A DNA stretch of 64,000 bases from contig CALNHX010002788.1 of the NCBI GenBank assembly GCA_940337035.1, forward strand, positions 1 to 64,000, read 5' to 3'. A program made the position numbers and the translations under genes. This stretch comes from Agriotes lineatus (Eukaryota; Arthropoda; Insecta; Coleoptera; Elateridae). Of the stretch, positions 44,996 to 54,499 are shown piece by piece. Position 1 is the stretch's first letter. The number at the start of each line of letters is the position of its first letter. The notes under the pieces are model-generated. The model was not told the origin of the DNA and searched no databases. It saw nothing but the letters and a program-made list of their open reading frames with translations.

Positions 44996-45279
44996 ATGAG
45001 ATAATATTAAAAAAGCAACCAATCAGAATATTGTCAGGGAAATGAATAAGAGGATGTAAGTGATTGTAAGAGCAAGAGGTAGTAACACAATATATTAAAA
45101 AATCTGCAAAGGAACTTCTTCCGTAAGTGCGGACACAAATAGGTAGAAACATCTTGGCGTTGCTAATAATACTGAAACAATAAAAGAAAACACTTAGTAG
45201 TGCACATCACATTAATTTGTAAAAGAAACACTTAGTAATACGTATTGCAACTTCTTCTTCCTCATGCTGTAGGATTTCT

Positions 45280-46480
45280 CCTGTTTAGTATGCAGATGAT
45301 AACACCCAACTCTCCCTCCATCTTTTAGGAGGGCTTCCAATCGGTCTTCTTCCGGGTGAATTGTCATTTCTGCAAATTTTAGCTAATCTATCTCCTCTAT
45401 CATGTCTACATATGCATCCCACCCTCTTTTTCTTTCTCTAGACCATTTGACTACATTTTCGCCTTTCTATCTCTTAGTGTTACTCCTGTTATTGATCGCA
45501 TTGTCTTCATTTCTACGCTTCTGGCGTTCTTCTTAGGTTTTTAGTTTCGTCACGCGCTGCGCCAGCGTATGTTAACACAGGGCGTGCAATAGTTTATAAA
45601 TTTTTTATTTTACTATCAACCTGCATGAATTTGTTTTCCAGATAGTCTGATTGCGACAACCTGACACTCTTAGGGCTGTTATAGTTTGTTTGCGTCTCTT
45701 TAAGCGGGCTGCGGCTACTATATATTTCTACCCCCAGATAACTAAAGTTTATAACCTGCTGTAAATTTTCTTTTATAATTCTTACTTGCATATTAATGGC
45801 TATTTTGATGCTACTAAGACTTTGGTTTTTCCTGCTGAGGCCTCCATATTATATTGTTTAGGAGGTTATTCTCGGTGTCAGCTACCAACAATACATCATC
45901 TGCATAACATCCTTTATCTAATAGACGTGTCTGTCTGGGACGCTGTTTTGTCCGGGACGCTGTTTTGTCCGGGACGCTGTTTTGTCCGGGACGCTGTTTC
46001 AGCAGCCAAACCGTAAGAGATAGAGAAAAAAGTTATTAAAGTTATATGTTTGGAATGGTCATGTCAGGTCAGGAACCGAATTTCAGTCACGTGACACTTC
46101 CGGTTTTCGAGAAATCACAAAAAGACCGTTTTTCAAATAGAACGCGTATTAAAAAAAAGCTGGTTCGGCCGCCAAACGTAGCTGCGACCCTCTGCGCCTT
46201 AAATCCTCGATCGGTTAGGCAACCACTTTGACACCTTCCAGGTCTGGGTGGTTGCCTAACCGATCGAGGTTTGAAGGCGCGTTAAATGAGACATTTGTCT
46301 CACTGGACTGCTAGTACAATACTAATGTTGTGTTGCCTCATATTATACCCATTCACGTTTTTAACCCCTTTTATGATTTGATCCATGATAGTACAGACTA
46401 AGAATGGACTTATTGAATCTCCCTGTCGTATAAAAACGTTATTTTAAGTATGCCCAAAGGAGTTCTCTTCGGTAATAAAA
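45280..46480 (-). pseudogene. RTE-like LINE reverse transcriptase fragment, interrupted by repeat F
   Basis: Reading the minus strand: RQGDSISPFLVCTIMDQIIK (about 46,430-46,370) leads to SIVLA. After the repeat F insertion, CYADDVLLVADTENNL (about 45,885-45,840) gives the catalytic YADD block. NFSYLGVEI and a C-terminal region ending near 45,280 follow. The protein order is correct on both sides of repeat F, showing that F was inserted into this LINE. Stops and frameshifts are present. Confidence 0.7.
45917..46310 (-). repeat. Dispersed foldback repeat F, copy 2
   Basis: This is the inverted relative of 15,160-15,565. It has four tandem units of about 17-18 bp containing GGGACGCTGTTTTGTCC (45,938-46,002). 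It also has a palindrome with arms CCTCGATCGGTTAGGCAACC (46,208) and GGTTGCCTAACCGATCGAGG (to 46,270), whose 21-nt centre contains the small hairpin ACCTTCCAGGT. Confidence 0.7.
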
Positions 46481-46990
46481 CACTTCACCATTCTTTCCTT
46501 CCATTGCGTAAAAGCTATCAAAGGCTTTCATAATGCGATATTACAGCAACATCGATCTCTTTTTCTGAAGAATCTTTTTAAGTCCAAGCAACAGCCAAAA
46601 ATCACACATTGCTAAATCGGGAGAATGGGAAGGCGGTAGGGGGGCGGTTTGATGAACAATATTTTAATTTACGCTAAATACTGTTTGAACTGCTGTATGC
46701 GAAGATGCATTATCGTGTAATAGCAACATTCGCTTTTTTGCAAGGTTCTCGAACACTTCTGGTAAACATATTTTCACATACCGTTTAGCCTTAACTGCCC
46801 TTTGATTTTCTAGGTCAATGACTTTGGTGATACTAGTACTCCTAAAGAATGCTGCGTACATTTGATGATCGCCATTATTTAATAATTCCAGATTTCGTAG
46901 ATAAATTCTTACACGTTCTGCTTTTTGAAAATCTGTGAGTTTATAAGGAACAAAGCGACTTACAATGTTGTTAAATGGAAGCGATTATGT
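46430..46990 (-). pseudogene. Mariner-type transposase fragment
   Basis: Minus-strand codons give LLHDNASSHTAVQTVF (second catalytic Asp) at about 46,720-46,670 and, after a frame change, SPDLAMCDFWLLLGLKKIL (third Asp region) at about 46,600-46,540. These are the DD34D-type mariner blocks. Upstream parts are decayed. A further relic of the same sequence lies at 32,100-32,260. Confidence 0.7.
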
Positions 46991-47745
46991 ATAATGGTTG
47001 TAACAGCTAAAGATCCAATATGTAGGTATTGTTCTATGATTGCGTATGTAACCAATTGTTTTTTTCGATCACCACTTTAAGAGCAGCTATTTTTCATCGG
47101 TGACAGTGACATACGTTGGAGTACGGCCTGCTCCGTTTTGTTGCTGTACTGTATTTGTACTTCGTTCAAATATCTTTGTACCAGCGGTATGTTATAGCAA
47201 ATGAAGGAGCCAAAGGTGGAAATTAAATTTTCCTGACACTCAAAGGAGTCATAAGTATTTAAGCTGTTTTTAAAACTGTAAAACATCATGATTCGGAAAT
47301 GTTCGCCCGATGATCTATATTTTTCCTTCAACATGTTTACTTTCAACTACGATATTACAAAAAACTATTGGTTTCATAGTAAAAAGGGATTGGACTCTGA
47401 GTTTAGATTTGTTTGCGGCAACGTGGGCCGATCATACGTAGCACAACTTTATGTTCCACTCTCTGCAGTGGAATAAAGCAGAATATAAATATTATAGTTA
47501 CTCAGTGTACTTACTGTTATGACGTCGCTTTTGTTTACTGACAGAATAAGTGCTCTACACGCATAGCCTACACGCCCGTACTCAAGAAATTTTAAAATCG
47601 ATAAGATTAACGCCCAGTAATACTGAACGTTGCAATAATGAATGTAAGGGCATTTTACTAAATTATTATACTAAACAATGGATATTATTTTGTAGACTCA
47701 CGCCTTTATGCAATAATACAAGAACTGCAAACTGTCTGCTGCAGT
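46991..47745. other. Gene-free stretch
   Basis: No gene or repeat could be supported here. Confidence 0.25.
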
Positions 47746-48420
47746 ATTAGCTTAAACATCAATTTCCACAAAATAAAATTCATGACCAATTTGGAACCAA
47801 ATGACCACATAAATATCGGTGGCAGTCTGTTGAATTAACAAAAAAATACACTTAGGTCATGAAATTAGAAAATCAAGAGACAACCAAACTTGTGAACTAA
47901 CTAGAAGAATCTCTCTCGCCTGGGCAGCTTATGGTAAATTAGCTCATGTATTTAAAAGTGATCTTCCAACGTGTCTCAAAAGAAAAGTATACAACCAATG
48001 CATTCTACCTGTTATGACATACGGCGCTGAGACTTTAACTTTCACTTCTACAACAGCTCGTAAATTAAGAACTACTCAACGTAGAATGGAAATGTCAATG
48101 CTGTGCTTGTCTCTAAAAGACCATGTTAGGAATGAAGACCTAAGACAAAGAACAGGCGTAAGTGATATTATTGAGCGAATATGTCAACTCAAGTGGAACT
48201 GGGCAGGTCACATAGCCCGGATGGAGAACAACAGGTGGACAAAGAGAATACTCGAATGGCGTCCCAGGTCAGATAAGCTCAGCAGAGGGAGACCACATAC
48301 CCGATGGACCGACGACATCAAAAGAGTTACTAGTAACTGGATTCAGGCTGGAAATCAATGAGGGAGACCTATGTCCAGCAGTGGACGCTAAGGGTTGGAT
48401 GATGATAATGATGATGAATA
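47746..48420 (+). pseudogene. RTE-clade LINE, 3' fragment of reverse transcriptase
   Basis: A short region with stops reads YLGHEIRKSRDNQTCEL and RRISLAWAAYGKL. An open stretch (48,014-48,361) then encodes VMTYGAETLTF, RRMEMSMLCLSLKDHVRNED, LKWNWAGHIARMENNRW and GRPHTRWTDDIKRV, the C-terminal segment of RTE-type elements. The copy ends in a GATGATGATAATGATGATGA tail at 48,388-48,416, a typical RTE 3' end. It is 5'-truncated. Confidence 0.8.
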
Positions 48421-49150
48421 CATAATACTGATTGCCAAGTAGTCGCCAAATACTGCTGAATTCTCTAATTAATTGCATCTACGAGTAATAGCTGTATGCT
48501 TGTACCCCTTAAGAATCGCATTGTAAGTACCGCATCTTCTATAATGAGTAATTTGTAGAATAATTAATATATTGTGGGTTTATTAAAACTCATTTACCAC
48601 TGTGTTTAAAAAATGGTAAACATTATCAATGTACGAAGAAAACAAAGGAATATTTAAATATTTATTTCCATTCCTTTTATTTATATATCGAGAAGAGTTT
48701 GGGTTTCCAAATTTTGAGTGAATAGTGTCTGCGACTCTCTAAAATAATGAATATGGGTATTAAAAGCAACATTTATGCACCAGTTCTAACTTTAAAACAT
48801 TTTACATGTTTCTGTAATGATCCAAAATTCCAATACTAGCAAAACTGAATCATCTCTTTCCCGACATTAACATTTCGGAATTGGCTGTTTTGTTGTAGAT
48901 TACATCATTTGATTAACGACGACACTTTTACGGCGTTTCATATTTTCGTATTTCCTATTTTTGGATGTCTGCACTTGAATGCCTTTGTTTCTGAGACTTT
49001 AAAGCCGCATTCTACTTTAACCCAGTTTTAGAACGATTAGATTTTCATATCCTTGAAAAGGCATTATATTATTTATTTCATATTCTTAAAAATTTTTTCT
49101 TACGGATGCTTTTAACCTTTGAGCTCGTTCTGGTTTAACATATTTAAATG
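48421..49150. other. Gene-free AT-rich stretch
   Basis: No gene or repeat could be supported here. Confidence 0.25.
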
Positions 49151-49154
49151 AGTA

Positions 49155-49222
49155 TATTAATAAAACTAAAGATTTCGTCTTGATATATGTGGATCAAGAC
49201 GAAATCTTTAGTTTTATTAATA
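49155..49222. repeat. Perfect 30-bp-arm hairpin
   Basis: The arms 49,155-49,184 and 49,193-49,222 are exact inverted copies (TATTAATAAAACTAAAGATT...), with the 8-nt loop ATATGTGG. Transcribed, it would give a 68-nt perfect stem-loop. No flanking feature explains it. Confidence 0.85.
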
Positions 49223-49379
49223 TTTAAAATGGTCCACGACAACGATTTTCGTATTATTAATTTAAATGAATATTACTATTTTTCAACACAATCTTCGCGG
49301 AGCTTCACACACAAATTCCAGTATGTCCTAACGACGTCATATTCCCTTTGAAATCAGTTTCCTCTAAGGCTTCGTAAAA

Positions 49380-49900
49380 TGAGCTCAACGCTACTTTCAC
49401 TTCTTCCCCGAAGGGATTTCTTCAGTGGATCATGGCAAGTAGTCGTTGAGTGCCAGATTTGGACTATATGGTGGTTCGTTAATAACTTCAAATTCCGCGT
49501 TTTGAATTCAGCTGTTGTAGCTTCAAGTTGTGAGGAGTTGTGTTTTCATGTAAAAGGAAAACTGTTTTGCCAACTTTCCATGTCGTTCTCCACAATAGAT
49601 TTTCTGAAAACTTCTGTTGTCCAAGAAACCTCGTTTATTGTTGTCTTATTTGGTGTACATTCGATAAGTAGAACTCTTTCGGTGTACTAAAAACGTGTAG
49701 CCATGGTTTAACAGTGAACTTTTTATTCGGCTGGATGCTTTGTGTATTCACACCATTGATTTATGCTTAGTCTTTGGGTCATAGAAATGTATACAGGTAT
49801 TGTACCCAGGCATTACATTAGAAAATATATGCTGATGCTGATTCATGATCAAAAAAACTCATCTTGCAACACTCGACACTAATTTATTTTGAAACGGTGG
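49380..49900 (-). pseudogene. Mariner-type transposase fragment
   Basis: Minus-strand codons in changing frames read VFLLHENTTPHNLK, then INEPPYSPNLALNDYL, corresponding to the second and third catalytic blocks (LLHDNAxxH and PPYSPDLAPxDYxLF) of mariner transposases. The second catalytic Asp is Glu in this reading. It is heavily decayed. Confidence 0.6.
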
Positions 49901-51145
49901 AAGCATTCGGGAAACCCAACGTGTAAGGTTATCATTAATTCTTTTCGCGATTTCGTCTCTTTTTTATCTAGATAACAACTTTATTACTGGAGACTGGCCC
50001 AGTTTTGCGTAATGAATTTTTGTTTGTCTCCGCTTTTAAGTTTTAACAAATTATATTCGCCGGTTTTCTAATGACACTACCACAGTTTCCAGAAAACAAT
50101 TGATTCCAAAGATACTGTACAAAGGTACTGTACTACAATAGCACATACTAAATTCGTGTTAATATCGTTTTAGGTGATTTGAATTATTTTTTGATTTCCC
50201 AAAATGTAGTACACAACGGAGAATAAAATTTAAATTAAAATTTTAAAACTACACAAAATCTGAACTATTACCTTTGTTTTTTTTGTGGTCTTTCCTTACT
50301 CTGCTTTTTTGAACTAAATATTACTTTTGTGCATACGACTAGACTATTTTATTTAAATGAGTTTGTTGTTCTATATAGTTTGTATTTTTAAAATTTACTG
50401 AGCGTAATGTAGGCTTCTGCACTTTTTAAAATTCAGAGAAAACGCATCAAAAGGAAAGAGTGGCATTTAAATGTTTATGTGTGCTGAACAATGTTATAAA
50501 TGTTACTGTATTTCTTTTGGTTCAGGATTCTAATGACGACTAACATTTTCTGTTGCAATTATGGTAATACTTGGTCGAAGATTGAAAGACCTAATTTCAA
50601 CTTACAATGCGGCAATTTTGATGTAAAAAGAGTTATATACGCCCTTAAATAATAATCGTTGAGAATTTCCAGGGAAGTTATTTTGGACATTTTGTTTCCA
50701 TTTAGTTTCATTGAGACTTTTTTCGAATGCAGAAAAGACCGTTTCATAAGTTGGTGTTATTGTAAGTATGATCTTCTAATGATTCCCTGCTTTTTCTACA
50801 CAATCATCGTGATCGTAGCAAGATAACCCAAATCTGAAAGTGATTGCATTAACATTTTTATAGTGGCCGCATCTTTTTCTTGTTTTGTGATTTGAGTGAT
50901 TAGACGAAACTCCGTATTAGACACTTTAAATAGATATGCACACTTTAACAGAGCACGTTTGCTGGTATAATTTCGTTACTAAATAAATTAAAATAACATT
51001 TCTATTTAAATATAATTTCCTATTAATTATCCCTATATACAAACGTGTGTTGTGCTTGCGTTATATTTTCATTGGCACTTCATCCGCAATCGTCCCTCGT
51101 GTCACCGCGTCTTTAATAACACAGCGATAAGCAAGCACGATAGAT
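49901..51145. other. Gene-free AT-rich stretch
   Basis: No gene or repeat could be supported here. Confidence 0.25.
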
Positions 51146-51147
51146 GC

Positions 51148-51228
51148 GCGTTCGTAAGCCAGCGGTTTAAGCGTTTGACTACCAATAGGATTCCGCCTGG
51201 GAGAGCAGGTTAAATCCTACCGACTGTG
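51148..51228 (+). pseudogene. tRNA-Ser-like sequence, degenerate
   Basis: GCC-AGCGGTTTAAGCGTTTGACT and CCTGGGAGAGCAGGTT, then AAATCCTACCGACTGT, follow the animal tRNA-Ser sequence with its long variable arm. Box B has lost its consensus (GGTTAAATCC instead of GGTTCGAATCC), and the acceptor stem GCGTTCG/CGACTGT pairs poorly. The anticodon loop would be CTACCAA, not a serine anticodon. It is probably a pseudogene or the head of a decayed SINE. Confidence 0.5.
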
Positions 51229-51894
51229 ATGTTTCCTAATTTATGAATCCAACTATAACTCATTTAAAAATCAAATATCGAGTTTGCCATTTAAGTAACA
51301 TAGTTGCATTAATAAATTAGGAACTATTCCATAGCCGTACTAGATGAAAATAATTTTTGATCATACTTTATATTAAAGACTTTAAAAAATTTTCTTCTGC
51401 AACTTTTTTATTTACAATTCAATTTTAAAAATGCAAACATTATTTTAACTAGAGCAAGGCAGTGGCAGCTGATACTTGGGGGCGCAAGGGCGCTAGCCTC
51501 CCAGCCGTCAACAGTATATCTGTCATTAGGAAGAAGTACTATTCTATAATTGCAAATATATATAACAAGGTTTGAGTAATGAAATCTGGCTATCGTCGAT
51601 CCTGCTTAAAACATGCAAAACAATATCCAAGAAGTATGTCAGCCTAACATGAGTTATATATCAACACACTCGCTCGAATCATATGCGCCAATCAGCAGGC
51701 AGCCGCTGAGGGCGCTTTGAAATACGCTTCAAACGTATTTGGAAATGAACACGCTGTCGTTGCAGAATCGGCGATATATCAGTTTCAACGTGAGTAGAGG
51801 GTTTTCCATTTTGAAGTCACCAGCGCTGCGGACTTATCGTGTATTTACAAATATTGCACTCCCGAAAATGTCATTCGATCATCCGATTCAACAA

Positions 51895-52026
51895 CCGCCG
51901 CATTTTCACACAGACTGACGCAAAACCTAACCTCGAATTTGACATAGACTTACAGTGCCACCAACATATAATTATACGTTTGAATTTCCACAGCCGCCCC
52001 TTATGGACTTTTTTAATGAACATGTA
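51895..52026 (-). repeat. Dispersed repeat shared with the window's right end
   Basis: Reversed, it matches 63,765-63,880: GTGGAAATTCAAACGTATAA, ATGTTGGTGGC and CTGTAAGTCTATGTCAAATT occur in both in the same order. Confidence 0.7.
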
Positions 52027-52378
52027 GTATTTAACACTAAGAAAAAGTCAAACAAAGGTCAATGTCAGCATTAAATGTCATTGAGGAACTCTAACTTTGG
52101 CAACCTATGCCAAAAAGGCAACCATACATTTCAAAAATACTTATTTTTTAACAATGAAATGTACAGTGACGCCTATAATTGGCCTAACGGCTGTTGGGCC
52201 AGTACGGGATAAAATAGGAATAAAATAAAATGTATTTTGAGACATTTTATCTTGTAATTATAGTGATACGATTATGACGTTATAGATCAGGTGATACTGA
52301 AACTTCGTTACAAGGACTATAGTGCTAATTTCATTAATCTTTCCATGTGCGCGTTTTATAAAATCTAAAACATATTTT

Positions 52379-52505
52379 TTCTATTTTGCGTTTAGAATAA
52401 CTCCATTCTAGCACCCAAATGACGTCATTTGAGTGTTAGAATAAGTCGCTATGAAATGACGTCATGGGGGTGCTAGAATGGAGTTATTCTAAACGCAAAA
52501 TAGAA
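52379..52505. repeat. Perfect 38-bp-arm palindrome holding two TGACGTCA sites
   Basis: The arms 52,379-52,416 and 52,468-52,505 are exact inverted copies (TTCTATTTTGCGTTTAGAAT...). The 51-nt centre carries TGACGTCA at 52,420-52,427 and 52,457-52,464, the consensus of CREB/ATF-type factors. The sequence resembles a very young foldback. Confidence 0.88.
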
Positions 52506-52558
52506 CACATTCTTATTTTTTAATTTATAAAATTGTATAAAACGGCAAAATAGAAAAA

Positions 52559-52689
52559 AATAGTATAAAACACTCGTTGCAGAAGGTCCTTCAAGCACTC
52601 ATTTGTTCCTCAATTCCCCGCTATGCGGCTCGTTTTGGAATTCGTGCTTGAATAGATGCCTTCTGCAACTTGTATTTTAATATACTATT
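52559..52689. repeat. Variable-arm foldback (AATAGTATA tips), apex CCGCTATGCGG
   Basis: The tips AATAGTATAAAACAC and, reversed, AATAGTATATTAAAATAC pair. The arms continue with GTTGCAGAAGG/CCTTCTGCAAC and TTCAAGCAC/GTGCTTGAA. The apex mini-hairpin CCGC-TAT-GCGG is at 52,618-52,628. Confidence 0.78.
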
Positions 52690-53440
52690 ATTAATTTTTT
52701 GTACAATTGCATGTTTCTGTATGACCCATGACTATTTGTGTATATGTGTGCTGAAAAACTGTAAAAGTTTGACTTTTTTTGTTGATTGAGTCAATGTCTT
52801 AACATACAGGTTAATTACAAATTAAGGGCCAATTCAATTTTTCCGTTGTTGTTAGAGTTAGAAAAAACTTTTATATAGAAAAGTTTTGTTGTTAGTGGCA
52901 AATATTTTAAGAGTACCAACAAAAATATCCGACTTTCGGTTAAACTGGAAGTTTAATTATATATAGGCGTCCGATTTAACCACATTAGGGACAATCTCAG
53001 GAGTCAGCCCAATCGTAATGGAATCAAAGGACCTCATCGCGAGGAAACCGTCTTAGTGATTACGGTATTCTTTAGGCCAGGTAATTAATTTGATGGTTTA
53101 GGAAATTATCTTTAAAAAGCTATGAACCAGCTATAATCCTTGGGTTAATAATAAATTCTTCAGCTCTTATCGTTTAAAATTATGTAGCCAATAGTACTTT
53201 CAGATGAATACATTCTTAAAAGGCTACGAAAAAATTACACCCACCAAATAAACATCTAAGTTATATTATTCTTCAAAATTTACGTTAGCTTGAATGGCTA
53301 ATTCAGTAATACTTGTAATCGAAAACAAAAATTCTACGAATAATTTGTAATAAAAAACAAAATACACTAAATAGATAACCTTCTTAATTTATTTAGTATT
53401 TAAAATTTCTACCATTTTGTTGTATACTCAATCTGCATAT
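52690..53440. other. Gene-free AT-rich stretch
   Basis: No gene or repeat could be supported here. Confidence 0.25.
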
Positions 53441-53770
53441 TCTAATAATACTTCTTTCTACATTTTCCAACATTTCAGGAGTTATTTCATTTACTGCGTT
53501 TGTAATACTGACTTGTAGTTCGTCTAACTTCCTGGGTGTTCTTTAGTATACCTGAACATTCACAAGTTCCCACACGAAAAAATGTCCGATCTGGCGATTT
53601 AGGTTATCATCGAACAGGACCCTGGTTAGAAATAAAATGGTTGCCAAATTATGTTCGCAGAAAATTAGTTATAATAACGGCATTGTGGGCAAGGGCGCCA
53701 TCCTGCTGATACTAAAGATTGGCTCTAATATATTTAATGGCAACTCATGTATGTAATCCATATAATCGTT
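53440..53770 (-). pseudogene. Degenerate transposase fragment of the same family as 22.2-22.9 kb
   Basis: Minus-strand codons in shifting frames read QQDGALAHNAVIITNFL, NQGPVR, and EVRRTTSQYYKR followed by NEITPEMLENV. These follow the second catalytic block and C terminus of the insect-abundant mariner-like family seen at 22,390-22,677. Confidence 0.6.
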
Positions 53771-54499
53771 CTCCATAAATTCTAAAAATTGTCTATCATT
53801 TTTTCATGGCCGTATGCGATAAGTTCCACTTGAATTAGTGGTACTGTTTATGTGTACATAGTATACTTTTAATATTGATTTCGCATCAAGTATTAACGTT
53901 AGGCCTCTGTATTAAATTTTCAATAAGGATGCAGTACTGGGAACTAGGCAGTAATCATAACTATGATATGAATCTTAACAAGTTAAATGGTTAGACAACC
54001 TTTTTTAAAAAAATTCCAAACTATAAAATTATTTTTAAAAAATCTGTAAAAGGCTTTACCCAGGACATCCCTCGTCGACATTGTTACACAAAATAATTTT
54101 AAAAATCAAATTAAGTTAGGAGTAAAAATATTTTCAAGTTTTTAATAAATTAAATAAATTTTTTTATCAAGAATTTATACTAGCATACATTTTGCTATTA
54201 CTTATTTCAATAAAAATTAAAAAATCAACTTTGAGATACAACGTTCAGATTAGATATGTGAGCTTCTATTGAAATTTCAAACATCTTTTCCCAGTAATAC
54301 TTATGCTTTCCTTTCAAATAAAAGGTACTTTATTTTTAACCAAAATTCACGTTGTCTCGTTTTCTAACCACCCTGTATGTTATTTTGAAATTTTGGTAGT
54401 GGCTGCGGACTTGCTAGATGTAGCAAAACTTTTTATGAAGAATGACTGTTCTTCTAAAATGCAAAATAAGGAAGTTTACAAGTATAGTTAGGTCCATCC

